The notes below the pieces were generated by a model. The model worked only from the letters and a program-made list of their open reading frames with translations, was not told where the DNA came from and did not search any database. From CAZVEV01 sp964625865 (GTDB taxonomy: Bacteria; Planctomycetota; Phycisphaerae; SM23-33): DNA of 5,024 nucleotides. The stretch is from NCBI GenBank assembly GCA_964625865.1, contig CAZVEV010000385.1, positions 1-5,024 on the forward strand, in the 5' to 3' direction. Of this stretch, positions 1 through 5,024 are shown piece by piece. A program made the position numbers and the translations under genes. Numbering within the stretch: position 1 is the first letter of the stretch; each line of letters starts with the position of its first letter.

Positions 1-139
1 CGAACGCATCGCGTAAGCCCGTCATCATGTTCGATAGGCCTCCCAGCAGGTAGACCTCGGTGTCCGCGGAATACAGCGTGGCGGGCACGACGCAGAGTAC
101 CGCCAAGGCCATAATGAGTGTGTGTCGTGTCTGCATCAT
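1..139 (-). CDS. Secreted SGNH/SASA-like carbohydrate esterase (sialate O-acetylesterase family), N-terminal 46 codons, cut by window edge
   Basis: Reading leftwards from the ATG at 139-137, the frame stays open to the window edge and encodes 46 residues. Residues 1-25 form a classical signal peptide: a short basic start (MMQTRHT), a hydrophobic core (about residues 8-22) and a YSA|D cleavage site after residue 25. The mature protein starts DTEVYLLGGLSNMMTG. This closely resembles block I of SASA-domain esterases (PF03629), usually V(F/Y)LLAGQSNM, in which the Ser is the catalytic nucleophile, here Ser36. Members remove acetyl groups from sialic acid or, in environmental bacteria, from plant and algal polysaccharides. 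The usual Gln before the Ser is Leu here. The start is supported by AAGGAG seven bases upstream; a second ATG follows at once (MM), so the exact start could be one codon later. The gene diverges from the oxidoreductase/lyase pair. The Ser motif and signal peptide are seen directly; the family call is from memory of one short block, and the rest of the protein, including the catalytic His, lies outside the window. Confidence 0.72.
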   Translation of the reverse strand, partial: MMQTRHTLIMALAVLCVVPATLYSADTEVYLLGGLSNMMTGLRDAF

Positions 140-145
140 CTTCCC

Positions 146-152
146 GCTCCTT
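146..152 (-). promoter_or_regulatory. Shine-Dalgarno for the leftward esterase
   Basis: Read on the minus strand, 152-146 is AAGGAGC, leaving seven bases before the ATG at 139. It is a near-consensus ribosome binding site and is the main reason for accepting this short partial frame as a gene and for choosing the first of the two adjacent ATGs. Confidence 0.7.
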
Positions 153-198
153 CCGCTCTCTCGGGGGCGTTCTTCGTGGCTCACGTTGCGCAATGCTC

Positions 199-222
199 GG
201 CCGCGCGAAATGCTCTGCGGCC
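199..222. repeat. Small inverted repeat in the predicted esterase leader
   Basis: GGCCGC at 199-204 is matched by GCGGCC at 217-222 across a 12-base loop. A direct repeat AATGCTC (192-198 and 209-215) is interleaved with it. It would lie in the roughly 170-base 5' leader of the esterase transcript if the promoter at 317-345 is right. Six-base GC arms occur by chance in DNA of this composition and there is no following U-run, so neither a terminator nor an attenuator can be claimed. Confidence 0.2.
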
Positions 223-316
223 AACCGTTCAGGCGAGATTCACAGAGTGCATCTACCCTCGCCAGGCTCCAGACTCTATCGTCGATCCGCACCGGGCGAA
301 CCGACATTCACCGAAT

Positions 317-345
317 ATAGTATCATCTCCGGCCGGTCTTTTCAA
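317..345 (-). promoter_or_regulatory. Predicted sigma70-like promoter for the leftward esterase
   Basis: On the minus strand the sequence reads TTGAAA (345-340), a 17-base spacer, then TACTAT (322-317). The TGA immediately before the -10 box makes it an extended -10 (TGnTACTAT). The -35 matches the sigma70 consensus at five of six positions. The -10 has the key first T, second A and last T. Transcription would start near 310, giving a leader of about 170 bases before the ATG at 139. The spacer contains the perfect palindrome CCGGCCGG (329-336), a possible operator position. Prediction by eye only. Confidence 0.5.
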
Positions 346-503
346 GCGAGAAGCCGGCTGCGTCGGCACGTGGGTGCGGTCGGCAAACAGTGGCGGCCGA
401 GAACCGGACACGCATCCTCCTGCCCCTTGATAACCGCTCTGTCGTCCGGTGTTGGGATGGTCCGCCGCCAAGCGGTTCGGGTTACACTGATGTAGTCTCA
501 ACC

Positions 504-532
504 CTGACTATGGCTGCAAGAGCCCGTACATT
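504..532 (+). promoter_or_regulatory. Candidate promoter for the oxidoreductase/lyase pair (weak)
   Basis: CTGACT (504-509), a 17-base spacer and TACATT (527-532) match the sigma70 consensus at four of six positions each. It is the best-spaced pair I found between 346 and 613 on the plus strand. Transcription would begin around 539, leaving a leader of about 75 bases before the ATG at 614. Other TAnnnT boxes nearby (483-488, 493-498) lack a partner -35. A promoter using another sigma factor could equally have been missed. Confidence 0.28.
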
Positions 533-536
533 GCGT

Positions 537-546
537 CCACGCGTGG
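537..546. promoter_or_regulatory. Perfect 10-base palindrome near the predicted rightward start site; possible operator
   Basis: CCACGCGTGG is its own reverse complement. It sits where the candidate rightward promoter would start transcription, 67 bases before the oxidoreductase ATG. An overlapping longer inverted repeat pairs CGTCCAC (534-540) with GTGGACG (563-569). The site could bind a dimeric regulator or form a leader hairpin. No known operator is recognised, and a GC-rich palindrome this short may be chance. Confidence 0.25.
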
Positions 547-601
547 TCCTGGAGTACGGCAGGTGGACGTGGGGATACGGTTTCGGCAAGATCACAGAGA
601 G

Positions 602-606
602 AAAGG
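602..606 (+). promoter_or_regulatory. Shine-Dalgarno deciding the oxidoreductase start
   Basis: AAAGG at 602-606, within the purine run GAGAGAAAGG (597-606), lies seven bases before the ATG at 614. It decides the start in favour of 614 over the in-frame ATG at 563. The upstream start has no comparable site and would place 17 mostly charged residues in front of the signal peptide. Confidence 0.6.
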
Positions 607-613
607 TCAAGTG

Positions 614-3600
614 ATGTTCAGAACGCTTATGACAGCCGTGGCGGTCACTGCGATCGCCGCGCCCGCCCATGCCGACAACGTGGAGAACCGCAGTGACAGG
701 CGTGTCGGGCATGTCACCGAATTGGCCTGTGAACTGCCCGTGGCGTTCGACGTTGACGTTGTTGTTGCGGGCGGGTCTCTGGCCGGCGTGGAAGCGGCTG
801 TCGCGGCCGCTGAGGCGGGCGCCAAGGTCCTGCTGGTGGAGGCCAGGCCGTATCTCGGTTTCGATCTCTGCGGAACGCAGCGGCTCTGGATCGACAAGGA
901 CGAGAAACCGCAGGCCGCCCTCACCAAGCGATTGTTCGGCACCAAGAAGGTCGTGACGCCTTTTGAGGTCAAGCGGGCCCTGGACCAGGCGCTGATCGAC
1001 AGCGGCGTGCCGTTCCTCACCGGCACGTTCGCCGGCGAACTGCTCGTGCGCGACGACGGCTCGCCCGGCGGAATCACGATAGTCAACCGTAGCGGCCGCC
1101 AGGTCGTCAGGGCCAAGGTGATCGTCGACGCCACGAAGGACGCGACGGTCACGCGACAGAGCGCCGCGAAGTTCAAGCCGTTCACGCCCGGCGTCAAGGA
1201 GTTCCGGACGATCGTCGTGGGCGGCGAGTTGGTCAAGGGCAAGGGCTTCTCAGGCAAGAAGCTCCCCGTGACGTACAGTTCTCCGCCGAGTTGGAAGCGC
1301 GGGGGCAAGGGCAAGCGCGGGCCGAAAGACTTCCCGGTGTACGAGTACACGCTACGACTGAAGATGCAGTCGGACTCGTTCGGCGCGTTGTCAACAGCCC
1401 TGAACCAGGCGCGGGCCCTCGTGCATCATCCCGACCAGGTCGACCAGTCCGAACACCTGACGTGGACTCCCGAGAGCACCATTGTCGCGGCCGCGTCGGG
1501 CAGCGACGAGCTTGGCGCATTTCGGCCCGCCGGGGTCAAGTCCCTGTACGTCCTCAATGCCCATGCCGGGCTGGCACGCGGTGAGATGGAGGATCTGCTG
1601 CGGCCGACGAGCTTTGCTGCCGTCGGCAGGAAGATCGGCATCGCGGCGGCTGGCACGGCGCGCGGCCTCTCGGCCCCGCGGCAAGTCGGTTTCAGGGGCG
1701 CCGCGAAAGGCACGGGCGGCCTGACGGTGGCCGAGGCGCCGGCGAGCTTCCGCTTCAGGCACTGTCCGAAGATGAAGCTCCCCGTCCGCGACTTGCCGGT
1801 CCTTGGCACGTTTGACGTGGTCGTCGTCGGCGGAGGGACCTCCGGCGCGCCGGCGGGCATCGCCGCCGCGAGGTCGGGTGCAAAGACGCTGGTCATCGAG
1901 TACTTCGATGAACTGGGCGGCGTGGGCACGGCGGGGCTGATAGGCAGTTACTGGTACGGCCATCGCATCGGCTTCACCGCCGAGGCGCAGAAAGCGGTGG
2001 GGGCCCGTTGGAACGTGATCGCCAAGTCCGAGTGGTACCGGGCCGAACTGTCCAAGGGCGGCGCGGAGATCTGGCACGGCAGCTTCGGATGCGGCGTGCT
2101 GATGGAAGGCAAGAAGGTTTCGGGCGTCGTGGTGGCTACGCCGGCCGGGCGCGGCGTCGTGCTGGCCGACGTGGTGATTGACGGTACGGGCAACGCGGAC
2201 GTCGCCGCCGCGGCGGGGGCGGAGACGGAATTCAGCGCCACGTCCATGGGGCGGCTCAACGTGCAGGTCGCGGGATATCCGCATCGGAACCTGGGCGACA
2301 GCGGCAACAACACGTGCTACGCCCTGGTCGACGATCGGGACGTGTTTGACAGGTGGCACCTTCTGGTGTCGGCCAAGCGGGAGTTGGGCAAGAAGGCCTA
2401 TGACATGGGGCAGTTGATCGACACGCGCGACCGCAGGCGGATCGTCGGGGACTACGTGCTCACGACGATAGACATCCTGACCGGCCGCACGTTCCCCGAC
2501 ACCGTCTCTCATCACAAGAGCAATTTCGACGCCGCGGCACATCCCGACGTGAAGATGTTCCTGGTCAAGGATATGAAGGGCCCCGTCTATGAGTGCGACA
2601 TGCCCATCCGCTGCCTGACGCCGAAGGGCATCGAGGGGCTTCTCGTGGTGGGGCTCGGTGCGAGTTCCGAACGGGACGCGATGACGTTGCTTCGCATGCA
2701 GCCGGACGTTCAGAACCAGGGCTACGCCGCCGGGATAACCGCGGCGCTTGCAGCCAGGAAGACCGGCGGCGTGATACGGAAGATCGATATCAAGCAGGTC
2801 CAGAAGACCCTCGTCAAAGCCGAGTGCCTCGAGGATCGCGTGCTGACCGACCGGGACTCGTTTCCGATCAGTTCCGGCAAACTGGCCGAGGCCGTCAAGA
2901 CGCTCCACAGCCTGACGATCAAGGTCCACCAGAACAGGAAGCACGACCCCACGCTGCCCGCGCTGGCTGTGGTGATGAGCAACCCCGCCGAGTCCATACC
3001 GCTCCTGAAGCAGGCCTGCGCCAAGTCCGACGACGAGAACGTCCGGATCAACTTCGCCAGGATCCTCGCCGTTCTCGGAGACCCGACCGGCAAGGACACG
3101 CTCATCAAAGCCGTGAGAGCATCAAAGGGATGGGGCGACGGGTACGGACTGACGTCGCATCGCGAGACACACAACAGCTTCGGAGAAGTAGACCGGCTGG
3201 TCATCGCGCTGGGGTTCCTGCGGACACCGGAAGCCAAGCCGCTGCTGCTCGAGAAGCTCGACCTCCTCACCGCCGACAGCGACCTGTCGCATTACAAGGC
3301 GATCTGCCTGGCGCTGCGGTTGAACAGGGACAGGTCCTTCGCGCAACTGCTGGCCCGCCTTCTGAAGAAGAAAGGCGTCAGCGGGCACGTTCAGCCGCTG
3401 GGCTACTACGGTGCGGCGGACGGGGCGTTGAAGGTGCCATCGCGAGCAAGGACGGGCAAGGGCGCGGGAAAGGTGCTCAACAGCAAGTTCAAGGAAGTGC
3501 TCGTCGCGGCGCTCCTGGTCGAATGCGGCGACCATAACGGCCAGGGACGGAAGGTGCTCGAGGCCTACACGAAGGATCTCAACGGGCACTTCGCCTCGTA

Positions 3601-3646
3601 CGCCCACGCCGTGCTGAACCGGTTCGGCAGGAAGGACCGGGAATGA
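614..3646 (+). CDS. Exported FAD-dependent oxidoreductase: two FAD_oxidored-like modules plus C-terminal HEAT-like repeats
   Basis: A 1010-residue flavoprotein whose reaction and substrate are not known. Residues 1-20 are a signal peptide with an AHA|D cleavage site and no twin-arginine motif, so Sec export is likely. Module 1 (about 46-351) opens with a beta-alpha-beta dinucleotide fold (VVVAGGSLAG; Glu76 ends strand 2), then YLGFDLCGTQRLW, DATKDA (172-177), and closes with an LLRP...GRKIGIAAAG segment. Module 2 (about 400-719) repeats this plan with intact motifs: VVVVGGGTSGA (G406-x-G408-xx-G411), Glu429, LGGVGTAGL (434-442), DGTGNADV (523-530), RRRIVGDYVL, PIRCLTPKGIEGLLVVG and the closing LLR...GYAAGITAAL. 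These fit the FAD_oxidored family (PF12831). Module 1 has Ser55 for the middle glycine and Lys175 for the Gly of the usual ATGD motif, so its FAD binding is doubtful. Residues 780-1005 are paired helices of HEAT or Armadillo type with a Lys/Gly-rich loop (930-958). The gene overlaps the lyase-like gene by ATGA. Family assignment is firm; function is not. Confidence 0.9.
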   Translation: MFRTLMTAVAVTAIAAPAHADNVENRSDRRVGHVTELACELPVAFDVDVVVAGGSLAGVEAAVAAAEAGAKVLLVEARPYLGFDLCGTQRLWIDKDEKPQAALTKRLFGTKKVVTPFEVKRALDQALIDSGVPFLTGTFAGELLVRDDGSPGGITIVNRSGRQVVRAKVIVDATKDATVTRQSAAKFKPFTPGVKEFRTIVVGGELVKGKGFSGKKLPVTYSSPPSWKRGGKGKRGPKDFPVYEYTLRLKMQSDSFGALSTALNQARALVHHPDQVDQSEHLTWTPESTIVAAASGSDELGAFRPAGVKSLYVLNAHAGLARGEMEDLLRPTSFAAVGRKIGIAAAGTARGLSAPRQVGFRGAAKGTGGLTVAEAPASFRFRHCPKMKLPVRDLPVLGTFDVVVVGGGTSGAPAGIAAARSGAKTLVIEYFDELGGVGTAGLIGSYWYGHRIGFTAEAQKAVGARWNVIAKSEWYRAELSKGGAEIWHGSFGCGVLMEGKKVSGVVVATPAGRGVVLADVVIDGTGNADVAAAAGAETEFSATSMGRLNVQVAGYPHRNLGDSGNNTCYALVDDRDVFDRWHLLVSAKRELGKKAYDMGQLIDTRDRRRIVGDYVLTTIDILTGRTFPDTVSHHKSNFDAAAHPDVKMFLVKDMKGPVYECDMPIRCLTPKGIEGLLVVGLGASSERDAMTLLRMQPDVQNQGYAAGITAALAARKTGGVIRKIDIKQVQKTLVKAECLEDRVLTDRDSFPISSGKLAEAVKTLHSLTIKVHQNRKHDPTLPALAVVMSNPAESIPLLKQACAKSDDENVRINFARILAVLGDPTGKDTLIKAVRASKGWGDGYGLTSHRETHNSFGEVDRLVIALGFLRTPEAKPLLLEKLDLLTADSDLSHYKAICLALRLNRDRSFAQLLARLLKKKGVSGHVQPLGYYGAADGALKVPSRARTGKGAGKVLNSKFKEVLVAALLVECGDHNGQGRKVLEAYTKDLNGHFASYAHAVLNRFGRKDRE
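749..1666 (+). other. FAD module 1 of the oxidoreductase, with altered cofactor motifs
   Basis: Residues 46-351 form the first FAD_oxidored-like half. It keeps the fold plan: the first strand and glycine loop, a Glu at the end of strand 2, the late DAT motif and the closing helix preceded by LLRP. It reads GGSLAG instead of GxGxxG and DATKDA instead of DATGD. A Lys/Gly-rich stretch (residues 228-238) separates its two parts. It may be a structural relic, or it may bind the cofactor with changed geometry. Confidence 0.65.
1811..2770 (+). other. FAD module 2 of the oxidoreductase, with intact cofactor motifs
   Basis: Residues 400-719 form the second FAD_oxidored-like half. All the usual family signatures are present: GGGTSGA, LGGVGTAGL, IDGTGNADV, DRRRIVGDYVL with a following GRTFPD, and the late PIRCLTPKGIEGLLVVG segment before the closing helix. 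This is most likely the catalytic FAD-binding half. Confidence 0.75.
2951..3628 (+). other. HEAT-like helical repeats at the C-terminus of the oxidoreductase
   Basis: Residues 780-1005 contain at least three helix-pair units, around 780-835 (ending RILAVLGDPTGKDTLIKAV), 858-921 (VDRLVIALGFLRTPEAKPLL onwards) and 960-1005. Each has spaced Leu/Ala positions and short turns of the L-G-D-P or L-R-T-P-E type, typical of HEAT repeats. Such repeats usually act as protein-binding scaffolds. The number of units is uncertain by eye. Confidence 0.6.
3632..3636 (+). promoter_or_regulatory. Internal Shine-Dalgarno and ATGA coupling site for the lyase-like gene
   Basis: AAGGA at 3632-3636, inside the last codons of the oxidoreductase, lies six bases before the ATG at 3643. 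That ATG shares the tetramer ATGA (3643-3646) with the upstream TGA stop. This arrangement is typical of translational coupling, in which the terminating ribosome restarts on the next gene. It implies co-transcription and roughly linked amounts of the two proteins. Confidence 0.7.
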
Positions 3647-5024
3647 AGGCAAGGATCTCTGCCCTGGTATTGTTCGCCGCCGTCCTGCCGGCGGCCGCTT
3701 ACGAGCACCCGGGCGGGTTCCATACGCGGGCCCAGCTTGAGTACGTCCGCAAGCAGGTCAAGGCCGGGCAGCAGCCGTGGAAATGCGGGTACGACCAACT
3801 GCTGAGCAAGGCCGACGGTTGGCTGTCCGCAAAGCCTCGCGCCATGGCGGACTTCCGCGTGGAGTTCTACTACAGCAAGCAGCAGGCCCAGCACGTCCGG
3901 ATGAAGACGCTACTGAGCGAGGATGCGCGCGTGGCGTATGCCTGTGCGCTCGTCTACCAACTGAACGTCAACCTGTCGGCCGCCGAGCGCCGCAAGTACG
4001 CGGACAAGGCCGTCGAATTCCTCAACAACTGGGCGACGGTCAACACGAAGGTCTCCGGCGGGGACGGCAAGCTCGTGATGTGCTACAACGGCACGGCCTT
4101 CGTGTTCGCCGCCGAGTTGCTCTGGGACTACACCGGCTGGTCGGCCGCCGAGAAGAAGCAGTTCAAGGCCTGGGCGAAGAACGTCTTGTATGCGTCCTCG
4201 GGTGGGAAGAGGGGGCACAGCAACCGGGCGAACTGGTACCTCATGGCCGCGCTGGCCGTGGACCACCTGACGGATGACACGAAAGCAATGGCCGCCGACA
4301 TCAAGCTCATCAAGCCGACGATCGACAGGCAGATCAAGCCCGACGGGGGCATGCCGGAGGAACTCAGGCGGGGCAAGAACAGCATGTGGTATACCTACTT
4401 CGGCCTGGCGCCGCTGACCGCATGCATGGAGATCGCACGCAACGCCGAGGGCATCGACCTGTACGCCCACGATCCGCCGTCGGGCGGGACCGTTAAGGAC
4501 GCCCTGGACTTCCTGTTCAAACGCGGCATCGAGCAGCCCGACTCCTGGCCCGTCAAGGGCGCCAGGAACATCCTGAAGCCCAACGCGTGCGGCGGGAACC
4601 TGTTCTACGTCACAGGCCTCATCTACAACGACGCCAGGTACCTGAAATGGGTCAAGCATCCGATCTGGCGCGACACGACCGGTCTGGCCTGGATCTGCCC
4701 CTCACTGATGGCCCCGCGCGTTGCCGCCGGGGGCGACACTTCGCTACGAAGCACGAGCCGATGGGGCAAGCACAAGGCCAATCCCGTCCTGGGCGGGAAG
4801 AAGTACGGTACGATCTTCGACGTCTCGACCTTGCGGGCCGGGGGCGAGTACTGGATGTACGTCTCGTGGCGCCCCAGGAAGTCGATCGCCCTGTCCAGGA
4901 GCAAGGACGGGGTCAACTGGAGCGAACCCAGAATCGTGCTCGGCCCGGCCAAGACCGGCTGGGAAGACCAGGTCAACCGCCCGGGCGTCCTCTACAAGGA
5001 CGGCGTGTACCACATGTGGTACAC
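3643..5024 (+). CDS. Secreted alginate-lyase-family protein fused to a GH43/GH32-like beta-propeller (3' end beyond window)
   Basis: The frame is open from the ATG overlapping the oxidoreductase stop to the window edge, giving 460 complete residues. Residues 1-19 are a signal peptide (MKARISALVLFAAVLPAAA|Y). Residues 26-350 resemble the alginate-lyase superfamily (PF05426, alpha/alpha toroid). They show a FHTRAQLEYVRKQVKAGQQPWK opening split by a short turn, NGTAFVFAAELLW, the HSNRANWYLMAALAV segment, and the diagnostic GGMPEELRRGKNSMWYTYF followed by GLAPLTACMEIA. In characterised alginate lyases these segments carry the Asn/His and the Arg/Tyr of the active site; Tyr250 and Arg242/Arg243 are candidates here. 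After about residue 373 a second domain begins: NPVLGGKKYGTIFDVS, EYWMYVSW, IALSRSKDGVNW, then NRPGVLYKDGVYHMWY. This is the blade pattern of five-bladed propellers in GH43, GH32 and related families, with Asp393 as a possible catalytic Asp. The substrate is unknown; uronic-acid-containing polysaccharide is a reasonable guess. An alternative is a non-enzymatic glycan-binding role for either domain. Confidence 0.82.
   Translation, partial: MKARISALVLFAAVLPAAAYEHPGGFHTRAQLEYVRKQVKAGQQPWKCGYDQLLSKADGWLSAKPRAMADFRVEFYYSKQQAQHVRMKTLLSEDARVAYACALVYQLNVNLSAAERRKYADKAVEFLNNWATVNTKVSGGDGKLVMCYNGTAFVFAAELLWDYTGWSAAEKKQFKAWAKNVLYASSGGKRGHSNRANWYLMAALAVDHLTDDTKAMAADIKLIKPTIDRQIKPDGGMPEELRRGKNSMWYTYFGLAPLTACMEIARNAEGIDLYAHDPPSGGTVKDALDFLFKRGIEQPDSWPVKGARNILKPNACGGNLFYVTGLIYNDARYLKWVKHPIWRDTTGLAWICPSLMAPRVAAGGDTSLRSTSRWGKHKANPVLGGKKYGTIFDVSTLRAGGEYWMYVSWRPRKSIALSRSKDGVNWSEPRIVLGPAKTGWEDQVNRPGVLYKDGVYHMWY
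4762..5024 (+). other. Start of the GH43/GH32-like beta-propeller domain in the lyase-like protein
   Basis: Residues 374-460 hold about one and a half propeller blades. The first contains FDVS (Asp393), EYWMYVSW and the sequence SKDGVNWSEP, which resembles the S-x-DG-x-x-W turn of glycosidase and sialidase-like propellers. The second opens with NRPGVLYKDGVYHMWY. The remaining blades and any general-acid Glu are outside the window, so activity cannot be judged. Confidence 0.6.

Larger units (their letters stand above)
140..613. other. Divergent intergenic region between the esterase and the oxidoreductase
   Basis: These 474 bases separate two divergently read start codons. The open frames inside have no supporting ribosome binding site, and their conceptual proteins are Arg-, Ser- and Pro-rich with no recognisable domain, so I regard the region as non-coding. 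It contains a short AT-rich island around 306-326 that stands out from the GC-rich surroundings and coincides with the esterase promoter. It also holds the candidate rightward promoter and the small palindromes listed separately. I see no tRNA, CRISPR, insertion sequence or convincing rho-independent terminator. Confidence 0.65.

Noticed and set aside
85..100. Possible lipoprotein signal in the esterase (Cys16 in LAVLC)
   Set aside because: A Leu directly precedes the Cys instead of Gly, Ala or Ser, and a good YSA|D signal peptidase I site follows, so a lipobox is unlikely.
118..495. Plus-strand open frames in the intergenic region (118-495, 122-430, 60-320)
   Set aside because: They have no ribosome binding site, their proteins are Arg-, Ser- and Pro-rich with no domain, and they overlap the better supported minus-strand esterase start and its promoter.
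253..501. Minus-strand frame of 82 residues in the intergenic region
   Set aside because: It has no Shine-Dalgarno and no recognisable domain, and it spans the minus-strand promoter at 317-345.
563..613. Upstream start for the oxidoreductase at 563
   Set aside because: It would add 17 largely charged residues ahead of a complete signal peptide and lacks a good ribosome binding site; AAAGG is placed correctly for 614.
607..1350. 247-residue antisense frame over the oxidoreductase start
   Set aside because: Its Ser-, Thr- and Ala-rich low-complexity product is a reverse-complement shadow of the signal peptide and FAD module 1.
1391..2944. 517-residue open frame antisense to the oxidoreductase
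   Set aside because: Long antisense frames are expected opposite GC-rich genes. Its His-, Arg-, Gly- and Pro-rich product has no motif, while the sense strand carries clear FAD signatures throughout.
2593..3537. 314-residue plus-strand frame overlapping the HEAT-like region
   Set aside because: It is an alternative-frame shadow rich in Arg, Gly and Gln with no domain; the overlapping main frame shows ordered helical repeats.
3910..4659. 249-residue antisense frame over the lyase-like gene
   Set aside because: It has no domain and no Shine-Dalgarno; the sense frame carries a signal peptide and family motifs across the same stretch.

Overview
The window is GC-rich, tightly packed bacterial DNA holding parts of three genes, all of whose products begin with an export signal. 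The gene style suggests a member of the Planctomycetota or a related PVC or polysaccharide-degrading lineage: large secreted multidomain enzymes, a FAD_oxidored-type flavoprotein with a HEAT-like tail, a secreted alginate-lyase-family protein, and a sialate-O-acetylesterase-like protein. This placement is inferred from gene content, not from a marker gene.

Layout. (1) At the left edge, reading leftwards from 139 and cut by the window boundary, is the first 46 codons of a secreted SGNH-type carbohydrate esterase (SASA-like). It is recognised by a signal peptide, a strong Shine-Dalgarno and a VYLLGGLSNM block. (2) 140-613 is a 474-base divergent intergenic region with no convincing gene. It holds a good sigma70-like extended -10 promoter for the leftward esterase (317-345), a weaker candidate promoter for the rightward genes (504-532), a perfect 10-base palindrome just after it (537-546) and a small inverted repeat (199-222). 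(3) 614-3646 encodes a 1010-residue exported flavoprotein with two successive FAD_oxidored-like halves, the first with altered cofactor motifs, followed by HEAT-like helical repeats. (4) From 3643 to the right edge, overlapping the previous stop by ATGA, is an exported protein joining an alginate-lyase-like alpha/alpha domain to the start of a GH43/GH32-like beta-propeller. It is cut by the window end.

Together the genes look like part of a polysaccharide-breakdown locus. A deacetylating esterase is transcribed divergently from a translationally coupled pair, an exported oxidoreductase and a lyase/glycosidase-like fusion. The polysaccharide substrate cannot be read from the sequence. The least ordinary points are the double FAD module with a degenerate first half and a HEAT tail, the lyase/propeller fusion, and the coupling of these two proteins.
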